Source of the DNA: Scylla paramamosain
Taxonomy: Eukaryota; Arthropoda; Malacostraca; Decapoda; Portunidae
Reading direction: 5' to 3'
DNA: 64,000 nt
Assembly: GCF_035594125.1 (NCBI RefSeq)
Contig: NC_087168.1
Location: 7,037,058 to 7,101,057 of the forward strand
Position 1 is the stretch's first letter. Every line of letters begins with the position of its first letter. A program made the position numbers and the translations under genes. This document shows, one piece after another, positions 1 to 11,746 of this stretch. The notes under the pieces were generated by a model that had not been told where the DNA came from, ran no database searches, and saw only the letters and a program-made list of their open reading frames with translations.

Positions 1-875
1 CAAAACTCTAAAGAGCATGGAAGACACTCTATATAAAAATCAAAACAACATTATCAAAATGGTGTCTTTTGAGTGTTTTTGAGCTTCTTACACTCCAAAA
101 TGCTAAAACGCGTGCACAATAGCCTTTATCGGGAGACATTACCAAAAACGTATGATTTAAGCGTTTTCCAGCTTTTTAGAAACCAAAACGCCTAAATGAA
201 TGTGCTAATCACGTGATTCAGTATTTTATTACCAAAGAAGCTCAAAAACACTTATAATATACGTTTTTGGTAATGTTGTTCTGTTTTTTTATATTCTGTA
301 TAGATTGTTGTACCTAACATGAGGAAAAATCCCATTTGTTTGGTTAATTTGTGTGCATTTTGGCGTTCTTTTTTTTGTGGTTCTTTTAAAACTATAAAAC
401 ACTCATTATACACGTTTCTCGTAATGTCCTTTTGTTTCCTAATATAGAGTGCTTTATATCCTTTTTTGCATTTTTTTGTAGGTAACAAGCTCAAAATTAC
501 TCAAAATGTATCTTTTTGGTAATGTTATTCTATTTCTTCATAAAGGTTGGTTTGCATCCGCTTTAGCGTTTTTCTACGTAAAACACTGAAAAGACACGTT
601 TTCAGTAATTTTCTTTTGGATTCACATATTGACTGACTTCCATATTAATTATCGTTTTAGTGCCTAACATGCTGAAAAACACTGAAAAGACAGGTTTCTG
701 GTAAAGTCGTTTAACTTCCCTATATAAGTGGCTTTGGATGCACTTTAGGGTTTGGTACATAACAATCCGAAAAAAAAAGCTATAAATAACTCTTTTGGTA
801 ATGTTCTTTTTTCCACATAAATTCCCTGAAATTTGGCAGAATTTGGGCATCTCGGTACCTATAAGGATAAATAAC

Positions 876-912
876 AAAAAAAAAAAAAATAAATAAATAA
901 ATAAATAAAAAA
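876..912. repeat. A-rich (TAAA)n microsatellite inside the HOR
   Basis: A run of A leads into about five TAAA units. Equivalent tracts lie near 6,750, 12,620, 18,491, 24,366, 32,380 and 38,262. The number of TAAA units varies between copies: about five in copies 1-3, three in copy 4, a degenerate form with 'ttaatagataaa' in copy 5, and four in copies 7 and 8. Similar A/T-rich tracts follow the anchor in each 1.1 kb unit. This is the fastest-changing part of the unit. Confidence 0.85.
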
Positions 913-1289
913 TCCAATTTTTAAATTTTTTTGTTAATTATTTTTTTTACCTAAATAAAGAGTGTTATTTGTGGGTTTTAGCTTTTAGGTACTGAAAAAA
1001 ATTAAAAAAACACTCATAATACACGTTCCTCGTAATGTCCTTTCGTTTCCCAAACATAAAGTTATTTGCATGTATTTAAGCGTTTTTATAGATATCATGA
1101 TCAAAAACACTCAAAATACATGTATTTGGTAATATTATTCTGTTTCTTTATAAAATGTATTTTGCATGCATTTTAGCGTTTTGGTATGTAAGGCGCTCAA
1201 AAACATTTAAACATTCTTGGTAAAATTTGCTTTTATTCCCATGTAATGTGATTGATCTTCCTTTTAGTGCTTTATTGCGTAACACGTTC

Positions 1290-1370
1290 AAAAACACTCA
1301 AAAGACATGCAAGGCTTTGCATATGAGGAAATTAAAGACCTTACCAGAAATCTGTCTTTTGAGTGTTTTT
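1290..1370. repeat. Inverted repeat at the minus-to-plus switch
   Basis: An 18-bp arm at 1,290-1,307 (aaaaacactcaaaagaca) is the exact reverse complement of 1,353-1,370 (tgtcttttgagtgttttt), with a 45-bp loop. It arises because oppositely oriented monomers meet here. The same arms occur in copy 2 at 7,163-7,180 and 7,226-7,243, and again at the equivalent point of later copies. RNA or single-stranded DNA from this junction could form a hairpin. Confidence 0.85.
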
Positions 1371-1795
1371 CAGCATGTTAGGCACCAAAACGATAAATAA
1401 TAAAGAACTCACTCTATGTGGGAATCCAAAAGAAAATTACTGAAAACCTGTCTTCTCAGTGTTTTACGTAGAAAAACGCTAAAACTGATGCAAACCAACC
1501 CATATCAAGAAGCAGAAAAACATTACCAAAAATGTATATTTTGAGTGTTTTTGAGCTTGTTACCTACAAAAAAATAAAACGCAAAAATTGATACAAAGCA
1601 CTCTATATTGGGAAACAAAGGGACATTGCAAGAAAAGTGTATAATGAATGTTTTATAGTTCAAAAAAACCACAAGGCAAAAAACGCAAAAACTCGTGTAT
1701 ATGGAGAAGTTTTCTAGATACCAAAATGCAGAAACTCGTGAATAACACTCTTAATTGAGAAACAGAACAACCTTACTAAATGCGTGTCAAATACA
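1325..1795 (+). repeat. Internal plus-strand monomer block of the HOR (copy 1 example)
   Basis: Here monomers read on the plus strand ('ccagaaatctgtctttt', then 'gagtgtttttcagcatg') while both flanks are minus-strand monomers. The block covers about five monomers and corresponds to part of the 1.1 kb unit seen in region B. It recurs at about 7,200-7,670, 13,070-13,545, 18,940-19,410, 24,815-25,285 and 32,840-33,305, and is cut off at 38,715-38,803. Because its edges are in the same place in every copy, the inversion predates the amplification of the 5.87 kb unit. Confidence 0.88.
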
Positions 1796-4700
1796 CCAAA
1801 AGGCAAGTTCTTCTTAAAAGTTGGTTTTATTGCCATGTAATATGATTGCACTGCTTTTTAGTGCTTTATTGCCTAACGCGCTCAAAAACACTCAAAGACA
1901 CTTTTCTGGTAATATCATATTTTTCCCACATAAAGCTAGTTTCGCATGGAATTTGGGGTTTTGGTAACTAAGAATGTAAAAAAAACACTCAAAATACACG
2001 CATTTAGTAAGGTTGTTCTGTTTCTTGATTAAGACTGTTATTCATGAGTTTCAGAATTTTGGTATCTTAGAATCTTCTCCATACAGTCGAGTTTTTGCGT
2101 TGTTTGCCTTGTGATTCTGGTGAAACTATAAAACACTCATTATATACGCTTCTCGTTATGTCCTTTTTTTTCCTTATATAGAGTGCTTTGCATCCATTTT
2201 CACGTTTTTTTTTATGTAACAAGCTCAAAAACACACAAAATATACTTTTTTTGATAATGTTATTCTATTTATTTATATTAGTTGGTTTGCATCTGTTTTA
2301 GCGTTTTTCTACGTAAATCTTTTAAAACACACGTTTCCAGTAATTTTGTTTTAGATTTCCATATAGAGTGACTTTCATATTATTTATCGTTTTGGTGCCT
2401 AACATGCTTTTTGGTGCCTTTTGCTTCCCAATATAGAGTGCTTTCCATCCATTTTCGCGTTTTTTGTAGGTAACAATTTCAAAAACACAAATAATATACC
2501 ATTTTGGTAATGTTATTCTATTTCTTCATTTTGGTTGTTTTGCATCCATTTTAGCGTTTTCTACATAAAACACCGAAAAGACACGTTTTCAGTAATTTTG
2601 TTTTGGATTCTCATATAGATTGACTTCCTTGGGTTTTATCGTGTTGGTTCCTAACATGCTGAAAAACACTCATAAGACAGTTTTCTGGCAAAGACGTTTA
2701 ATTTCCCCATATAGGTGGCTTCGCATGCACTTTAGGGGTTTGGTACATAATAGTCCGAAAAAAAAAGCTAAATTTAACTTTTTTGATAATATCCTTATTT
2801 CATATAATTTCCTGAAAATTTCCCGAATTTTGGCACCTCGTTACCTGTGAAGATGAATAAGAATGAAAAAAAAATATTGTATTTTTTTTTCTCAATAAAG
2901 AGTGTAATTTGTGGCTTTTAGCTTTTTCGTACTTAATGAATTTAAAAGCACTCATAATACACGTTTCTCGTCATGTACTTTCATTTCCCAAAAATGGGGT
3001 TCTTTGCATGTATTTAAGCGTTTTTATTGGTAACATGATCAAAAACACTCAAAATACATGTTTTTCGTAATGTTATTCTGTTTCACCATAAAGTGTATTT
3101 TGCATGCATTTTAGCGTTTTGGTATATAACGAGCTCAAATACACTTAAAGGCAAGTTCTTGTTAAAAATTGGTTTTATTCCAGTGTAATGTGATTGCCCT
3201 GCTTTTTAGTGCTTTATTGCCTAACACGCTCAAAAACACTCAAAAGACATTTTTCTGGTAATGTCATTTTTTTCCCACATAAAGCTGATTTCGCATATAA
3301 TTTAGGGTTTTGGTAACTAAGGATGTGAAAAGCACTCAAAATACACGCATTAAGTAAGATGGTTTTGTTTCTCAATTAAGAGTGTTGTTCCAGAGTTTCA
3401 GCATTTTGGAATGTAAGAAACTTCTCTATATACACAAGTTTTTGCGTTTTTTGCCTTGTAGTTCTTGTGAAACTATAAAACACTCATTATACACGTTCCT
3501 CGTAATGTCCTATTGCTTCCCAATATAGAGTGCTTTCCATCCATTTTCGTGTGTTTTGTAGGTAACAATTTCAAAAATGCTCAAAATATACCTTTTTGGT
3601 AATGTTATTTCATTTCTTCATATTGGTTGGTTTGCATCCGTTTTAGCGTTTTTCTACGTAAAACACCGATAAGACACGTTTTTAGTAATTTTGTTTTGGA
3701 TTCCCATATAGATTGACTTCCATGTTATTTATCGTGTTGGTTCCTAACATGCTGAAAAACACTCATAAGACCGTTTTCTGGCAAAGACATTTAATTTCCC
3801 CATATATGTGGCTTTGCATGCACTTTACGGGTTTGGTACATAGCAGTCCGATAAAAGCTAAATTTAACTTTTTGGATAATGTTTTTATTTCACATAATTT
3901 CCTGAATTTTGCCCGAATTTTGGCATCTCGGTACCTGTGAAGATGAATAAGAAAGAAAAAAATATTGTATTTTTTTTTATTTATTTATTGTTTCTCAATA
4001 AAGAGTGTTATTAGTGGCTTTTAGCTTTTTGGTAATTAATGAACTTAAAAACACTCATAATACAAGTTTCTCGTAATCTCCTTTCGTTTCCCAAAAATAG
4101 TGTTCTTTGCATGTATTTTAGCGTTTTTATTGGCAACATGATCAAAAACACTCAAAATACATGTTTTTGGTAAAGTTATTCTGTTTCACCATAAAGAGTG
4201 TTTTCAATGCGTTTTAGTGTTTTGGTATATAAGGAGCTCAAAAACACTTAAAATCAAGTTCTTGGTAAAAATTCGTTTTCCTCCAATGTAATGTGATATC
4301 CCTCTTTTTTAGTGCTTTATTGCCTATCACGCTCAAAAACACTCAAAAGACACTTTTCTGGCAAAGTCATTTTTTTTATCCCACAAGTCTATTTTTGCAT
4401 GCAATTTGGGGTTTTGGTAACTAAGAATGTGAAAAGCACTCAAAATACACGCATTTATTAAGGTTTTTCTGTTTCTCAATTAGGAGTGTTATACATGAGT
4501 TTTAGCATTTTTGTATCTAGGAAACCTCTCCATATACACGAGATTTTGCGTTTTTTGCCTTGTGGTTCTTTTGAACTATAAAACACTCATGATACACTTT
4601 TCTTGCAATGTCCTTTTGTTTCCCAATATAGGGTGCTTTACATCAATTTTCGCGTTTTTTTTTTTGTAGGTAACAAGCTGAAAAACACTCAAAATATATC

Positions 4701-5734
4701 TTTTCAGTAACATTTTTCTTATTCTTGATATTGGTTGCTTTGCATCCGTTTTAGCGATTTTCTACGTAAAACACTGAGAAGACACGTTTTCAGTAACTTT
4801 GTTTTGGACTCCCATATAGAGTGAGTTCCATATTATTTATCATTTTGGTGCCTAACATGCTAAAAAACACTCAAAACACAGATTTCTGGTAAAGTCGTTT
4901 AATTTCCTCATATAGGAGGCTTTGCATGCACTTTAGGGTTTGGTACATAACAATCCGAAAAAAAGCTGAAATTAACTTTTTTGATAATATTTTTTTATTA
5001 TATGATTGCCCTGAATTTTCCCAGAATTTTGGCATATCGGTACCTATGAATATGAATAACAAAAAAAAAATTCCTATTTTTTAATTTTTTTTTTTTTTTT
5101 TTTTTCTAAATAAAGAGTGTTATTTGTGGGTTTTAGCTTTTTGGTACTTAAGGAACTTAAAAAAACACTCATAATACACGTTTCTCGTAATGTCCTTTTG
5201 TTTCCCAAACATAATGTTCTTTCCATGTATTTAAGCGTTTTTATAGATAACATGATCAAAAACACTCAAAATACATGTTTTTGGTAATGTTATTCTGTTT
5301 CTCCATAAAGTTTGTTTTGCATGCGTTTTAGCGGTTTGGTATTTAAGCAGCTCAAAAACACTTAAAGGCAAGTTTTTGGTATAAATTAGTGTTATTCCAA
5401 TGTAATATGTTTGCCCTGCTTTTTAGTACTTTGCATTTTGGATACCAAAATTGCCTATCACGCCGAAAAACACTTAAAAGACCCTTTTCTGGTAATGACA
5501 TTTTTTTCTCACATAAAGGTTATTTCGCATGCAATTTGGGGTTTTGGTAACTGAGAATGTGAAAAGCACTCAAAATACACGCATTTAGTAAGGTTGTTCT
5601 GTTTCTCAGTTAAGAGTGTTATTCATGAGTTTCAGCATTTTGGTATCTAGGAACCTTCTCCATATACACGAGTTTTTGTGTTTTTTTGCCTTTTGGTTCT
5701 TTTGAACTATAAAAAAAAAAAAACTCATAATACA

Positions 5735-6110
5735 CATTTGCCAAAAACGTGTATTTTGAATGTTTTTCAGCTTATTTCGTACCAATACGCAAAAAATCAT
5801 CCATTTCACCCTTTATAAGGTAAAGAGACGACATTCCCAGAAAAATGTTATTTCGGGGCTTTTCAACGTTAGCACCAAAACTCTAAAGAGCATGGAAGAC
5901 ACTCTATATAAAAATCAAAACAACATTATCAAAATGGTGTCTTTTGAGTGTTTTTGAGCTTCTTACGTTCCAAAATGCTAAAACGCGTGCACAATAGCCT
6001 TTATCGGGAGACATTACCAAAAACGTATGATTTAAGCGTTTTCCAGCTTTTTAGAAACCAAAACGCCTAAATTAATGTGCTAATGACGTGATTCAGTATT
6101 TTATTACCAA
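5735..6110 (+). repeat. Boundary plus-strand monomer block of the HOR (example)
   Basis: About four monomers read on the plus strand between two minus-strand stretches. It begins at 'gccaaaaacgtgtattttg' near 5,751 and ends near 'attcagtattttattacc'. It contains the landmark used to number the copies. It recurs at about 11,610-11,975, 17,480-17,850, 23,355-23,725, 29,150-29,525, 31,375-31,745 and 37,245-37,620, with a partial block at 1-235. The same block, with the same orientation switch on one side, is found inverted at about 57,925-58,352 in region C. Confidence 0.88.
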
Positions 6111-9100
6111 AGAAGCTCAAAAACACTTATAATATACGTTTTTGGTAATGTTGTTCTGTTTTTTTATATTCTGTATAGATTGTTGTACCTAACATGAGGA
6201 AAAATCCCATTTGTTTGGTTAATTTGTGTGCATTTTGGCGTTCTTTTTTTTTGGTTCTTTTAAAACTATAAAACACTCATTATACACGTTTCTCGTAATG
6301 TCCTTTTGTTTCCTAATATAGAGTGCTTTATATCCATTTTTGCATTTTTTTGTAGGTAACAAGCTCAAAAATACTCAAAATGTATCTTTTTGGTAATGTT
6401 ATTCTATTTCTTCATAAAGGTTGGTTTGCATCCGCTTTAGCGTTTTTCTACGTAAAACACTGAAAAGACACGTTTTCAGTAATTTTCTTTTGGATTCACA
6501 TATTGACTGACTTCCATATTATTTATCGTTTTAGTGCCTAACATGCTGAAAAACACTAAAAAGACAGGTTTCTGGTAAAGTCGTTTAACTTCCCTATATA
6601 GGTGGCTTTGGATGCACTTTAGGGTTTGGTACATAACAATCCGAAAAAAAAAGCTATAAATAACTCTTTTGGTAATGTTCTTTTTTCCACATAAATTCCC
6701 TGAAATTTGGCAGAATTTTGGCATCTCCTTACCTATAAGGATAAATAACAAAAAAAAATAAATAAATAAATAAATAAAAAATCCAATTTTTAACATTTTT
6801 TGTTAATTATTTTTTTTACCTAAATAAAGAGTGTTATTTGTGGGTTTTAGCTTTTAGGTACTGAAAAAAATTAAAAAAACACTCATAATACACGTTTCTC
6901 GTAATGTCCTTTCGTTTCCCAAACATAAAGTTCTTTGCATGTATTTAAGCGTTTTTATAGATATCATGATCAAAAACACTCAAAATACATGTATTTGGTA
7001 ATATTATTCTGTTTCTTTATAAAATGTATTTTGCATGCATTTTAGCGTTTTGGTATGTAAGGCGCTCAAAAACACTTAAAGGCAAGTTCTTGGTAAAATT
7101 TGCTTTTATTCCCATGTAATGTGATTGACCTTCCTTTTAGTGCTTTATTGCGTAACACGTTCAAAAACACTCAAAAGACATGCAAGGCTTCGCATATGAG
7201 GAAATTAAAGACCTTACCAGAAATCTGTCTTTTGAGTGTTTTTCAGCATGTTAGGCACCAAAACGATAAATAATAAAAAACTCACTCTATGTGGGAATCC
7301 AAAAGAAAATTACTGAAAACCTGTCTTCTCAGTGTTTTACGTAGAAGAACGCTAAATCTGATGCAAACCAACCCATATCAAGAAGCAGAAAAACATTACC
7401 AAAAATGTATATTTTGAGTGTTTTTGAGCTTGTTACCTACAAAAAAATAAAACGCAAAAATTGATACAAAGCACTCTATATTGGGAAACAAAGGGACATT
7501 GCAAGAAAAGTGTATAGTGAATGTTTTATAGTTCAAAAAAACCACAAGGCAAAAAACGCAAAAACTCGTGTATATGGAGAAGTTTTCTAGATACCAAAAT
7601 GCAGAAACTCGTGAATAACACTCTTAATTGAGAAACAGAACAACCTTACTAAATGCGTGTCAAATACACCAAAAGGCAAGTTCTTCTTAAAAGTTGGTTT
7701 TATTCCCATGTAATATGATTGCACTGCTTTTTAGTGCTTTATTGCCTAACACGCTCAAAAACACTCAAAGACACTTTTCTGGTAATATCATATTTTTCCC
7801 ACATAAAGCTACTTTCGCATGGAATTTGGGGTTTTGGTAACTAAGAATGTAAAAAAAACACTGAAAATACACGCATTTAGTAAGGTTGTTCTGTTTCTTG
7901 ATTAAGACTGTTATTCATGAGTTTCAGAATTTTGGTATCTTAGAATCTTCTCCATACAGTCGAGTTTTTGCGTTGTTTGCCTTGTGATTCTGGTGAAACT
8001 ATAAAACACTCATTATATAAGCTTCTCGTTATGTCCTTTTTTTCCTTATATAGAGTGCTTTGCATCCATTTTCGCGTTTTTTTTTTTAAATGTAACAAGC
8101 TCAAAAACACACAAAATATACTTTTTTTGATAATGTTATTCTATTTATTTATATTAGTTGGTTTGCATCTGTTTTAGCGTTTTTCTACGTAAATCTTTTA
8201 AAACACACGTTTCCAGTAATTTTGTTTTAGATTTCCATATAGAGTGACTTTCATATTAATTATCGTTTTGGTGCCTAACATGCTTTTTGGTGCCTTTTGC
8301 TTCCCAATATAGAGTGCTTTCCATCCATTTTCGCGTTTTTTGTAGGTAACAATTTCAAAAACACAAATAATATACCATTTTGGTAATGTTATTCTATTTC
8401 TTCATTTTGGTTGTTTTGCATCCATTTTGCGTTTTCTACATAAAACACCGAAAAGACACGTTTTCAGTAATTTTGTTTTGGATTCTCATATAGATTGACT
8501 TCCTTGGGTTTTATCGTGTTGGTTCCTAACATGCTGAAAAACACTCATAAGACAGTTTTCTGGCAAAGACGTTTAATTTCCCCATATAGGTGGCTTCGCA
8601 TGCACTTTAGGGGTTTGGTACATAACAGTCCGAAAAAAAAGCTAAATTTAACTTTTTTGATAATATCCTTATTTCATATAATTTCCTGAAAATTTCCCGA
8701 ATTTTGGCACCTCGTTACCTGTGAAGATGAATAAGAATGAAAAAAAATATTGTATTTTTTTTTCTCAATAAAGAGTGTAATTTGTGGCTTTTAGCTTTTT
8801 CGTACTTAATGAATTTAAAAGCACTCATAATACACGTTTCTCGTCATGTACTTTCATTTCCCAAAAAAGGGGTTCTTTGCATGTATTTAAGCGTTTTTAT
8901 TGGTAACATGATCAAAAACACTCAAAATACATATTTTTCGTAATGTTATTCTGTTTCACCATAAAGTGTATTTTGCACACATTTTAGCGTTTTGGAATAT
9001 AACGAGCTCAAATACACTTAAAGGCAAGTTCTTGTTAAAAATTGGTTTTATTCCAGTGTAATGTGATTGCCCTGCTTTTTAGTGCTTTATTGCCTAACAC

Positions 9101-11746
9101 GCTCAAAAACACTCAAAAGACATTTTTCTGGTAATGTCATTTTTTTTCCCACATAAAGCTGGTTTCGCATGTAATTTAGGGTTTTGGTAACTAAGGATGT
9201 GAAAAGCACTCAAAATACACGCATTAAGTAAGATGGTTTTGTTTCTCAATTAAGAGTGTTGTTCCAGAGTTTCAGCATTTTGGAATGTAAAAAACTTCTC
9301 TATATACACAAGTTTTTGCGTTTTTTGCCTTGTAGTTCTTGTGAAACTATAAAACACTCATTATACACGTTCCTCGTAATGTCCTATTGCTTCCCAATAT
9401 AGAGTGCTTTCCATCCATTTTCGTGTGTTTTGTAGGTAACAATTTCAAAAATGCTCAAAATATACCTTTTTGGTAATGTTATTTCATTTCTTCATATTGG
9501 TTGGTTTGCATCCGTTTTAGCGTTTTTCTACGTAAAACACCGATAAGACACGTTTTTAGTAATTTTGTTTTGGATTCCCATATAGATTGACTTCCATGTT
9601 ATTTATCGTGTTGGTTCCTAACATGCTGAAAAACACTCATAAGACCGTTTTCTGGCAAAGACATTTAATTTCCCCATATATGTGGCTTTGCATGCACTTT
9701 ACGGGTTTGGTACATAGCAGTCCGATAAAAGCTAAATTTAACTTTTTGGATAATGTTTTTATTTCACATAATTTCCTGAATTTTGCCCGAATTTTGGCAT
9801 CTCGGTACCTGTGAAGATGAATAAGAAAGAAAAAAAATATTGTATTTTTTTTTATTTATTTATTGTTTCTCAATAAAGAGTGTTATTAGTGGCTTTTAGC
9901 TTTTTGGCAATTAATGAACTTAAAAACACTCATAATACACGTTTCTCGTAATCTCCTTTCGTTTCCCAAAAATAGTGTTCTTTGCATGTATTTTAGCGTT
10001 TTTATTGGCAACATGATAAAAAACACTCAAAATACATGTTTTTGGTAAAGTTATTCTGTTTCACCATAAAGAGTGTTTTCAATGCGTTTTAGTGTTTTGG
10101 TATATAAGGAGCTCAAAACACTTAAAGGCAAGTTCTTGGTAAAAATTCGTTTTCCTCCAATGTAATGTGATATCCCTCTTTTTTAGTGCTTTATTGCCTA
10201 TCACGCTCAAAAACACTTAAAAGACACTTTTCTGGCAAAGTCATTTTTTTTATCCCACAAGTCTATTTTTGCATGCAATTTGGGGTTTTGGTAACTAAGA
10301 ATGTGAAAAGCACTCAAAATACACGCATTTATTAAGGTTTTTCTGTTTCTCAATTAGGAGTGTTATACATGAGTTTTAGCATTTTTGTATCTAGGAAACC
10401 TCTCCATATACACGAGATTTTGCGTTTTTTCCCTTGTGGTTCTTTTGAACTATAAAACACTCATGATACACTTTTCTTGCAATGTCCTTTTGTTTCCCAA
10501 TATAGGGTGCTTTACATCAATTTTTGCGTTTTTTTTTGTAGGTAACAAGCTGAAAAACACTCAAAATATATCTTTTTAGTAACATTTTTCTTATTCTTGA
10601 TATTGGTTGCTTTCCATCCGTTTTAGCGATTTTCTACGTAAAACACTGAGAAGACACGTTTTCAGTAACTTTGTTTTGGACTCCCATATAGAGTGAGTTC
10701 CATATTATTTATCATTTTGGTGCCTAACATGCTAAAAAACACTCAAAACACAGATTTCTGGTAAAGTCGTTTAATTTCCTCATATAGGAGGCTTTGCATG
10801 CACTTTAGGGTTTGGTACATAACAATCCGAAAAAAAAGCTGAAATTAACTTTTTTGATAATATTTTTTTATTATATGATTGCCCTGAATTTTCCCAGAAT
10901 TTTGGCATATCGGTACCTATGAATATGAATAACAAAAAAAAAAAATCCTATTTTTTAAATTTTTTTTTGTTTTTTATTTTCTAAATAAAGAGTGTTATTT
11001 GTGGGTTTTAGCTTTTTGGTACTTAAGGAACTTAAAAAACACTCATAATACACGTTTCTCGTAATGTCCTTTTGTTTCCCAAACATAATGTTCTTTCCAT
11101 GTATTTAAGCGTTTTTATAGATAACATGATCAAAAACACTCAAAATACATGTTTTTGGTAATGTTATTCTGTTTCTCCATAAAGTTTGTTTTGCATGCGT
11201 TTTAGCGGTTTGGTATTTAAGCAGCTCAAAAACACTTAAAGGCAAGTTTTTGGTATAAATTAGTGTTATTCCAATGTAATATGTTTGCCCTGCTTTTTAG
11301 TACTTTGCATTTTGGATACCAAAATTGCCTATCACGCCGAAAAACACTTAAAAGACCCTTTTCTGGTAATGACATTTTTTTCTCACATAAAGGTTATTTC
11401 GCATGCAATTTGGGGTTTTGGTAACTGAGAATGTGAAAAGCACTCAAAATACACGCATTTAGTAAGGTTGTTCTGTTTCTCAGTTAAGAGTGTTATTCAT
11501 GAGTTTCAGCATTTTGGTATCTAGGAACCTTCTCCATATACACGAGTTTTTGTGTTTTTTTGCCTTTTGGTTCTTTTCAACTATAAAAAAAAACTCATAA
11601 TACACATTTGCCAAAAACGTGTATTTTGAATGTTTTTTAGCCTATTTCGTACCAATACGCAAAAAATCATCCATTTCACCCTTTATAAGGTAAAGAGACG
11701 ACATTCCCAGAAAAAATGTTATTTCGGGGCTTTTCAACGTTAGCAC
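5876..11746 (-). repeat. HOR copy 2 (full length)
   Basis: This is the second complete unit, 5,871 bp, with the same block layout as copy 1. Its internal plus block is about 7,200-7,670. It carries the same subtype variants as copy 1: 'cttcgcatg' near 8,594, 'aatatcc' near 8,663, 'cctattgc' near 9,383 and 'gtgtgttttg' near 9,423. The two copies look like a recent duplicate pair. No gene or insertion interrupts it. Confidence 0.93.
6012..6150. repeat. Inverted repeat at the plus-to-minus switch
   Basis: The arm cattaccaaaaacgta (6,012-6,027) is the exact reverse complement of tacgtttttggtaatg (6,135-6,150), 107 bp apart. It marks the plus-to-minus orientation change at the unit boundary and is repeated in the other copies. 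It is built from the most conserved part of the monomer. Confidence 0.82.

Larger units (their letters stand above)
1..5875 (-). repeat. HOR copy 1 (full length)
   Basis: This is the first complete 5.87 kb unit; the window opens at its landmark. Layout: plus-strand monomers 1 to about 235; minus strand about 236-1,308; plus strand about 1,325-1,795; minus strand about 1,800-5,730; plus strand again from about 5,735 into copy 2. Sub-unit anchors ('ttggcatctcggtacct' type) lie near 850, 2,835, 3,915 and 5,020. The 2,620-2,850 and 3,713-3,940 stretches are close relatives 1,092 bp apart, which shows the 1.1 kb layer. Variants shared with copies 2 and 5 include 'cttcgcatg' near 2,719, 'aatatcc' near 2,787 and 'cctattgc' near 3,508. 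The variant 'gtgtgttttg' near 3,550 is shared only with copy 2. Confidence 0.93.

Noticed and set aside
1021..1100. CENP-B-box-like motif around 'cctttcgtttcccaaac'
   Set aside because: The essential spacing and the CGGG core of the mammalian box are absent. The motif is just part of the monomer, so it does not support a centromere assignment.
5878..5920. TATA-like boxes ('ctatataaaa') as promoters
   Set aside because: They occur in nearly every monomer as part of the satellite consensus, with no downstream gene. AT-rich repeats give such matches by default.
252..5957. Numerous 60-106-codon open frames in region A on both strands, recurring every 5.87 kb
   Set aside because: They are translations of the same satellite monomers, open because the period is a multiple of three. 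They overlap on both strands, are broken by single-base indels in sister copies (for example near 15,498) and show no domain or start context.
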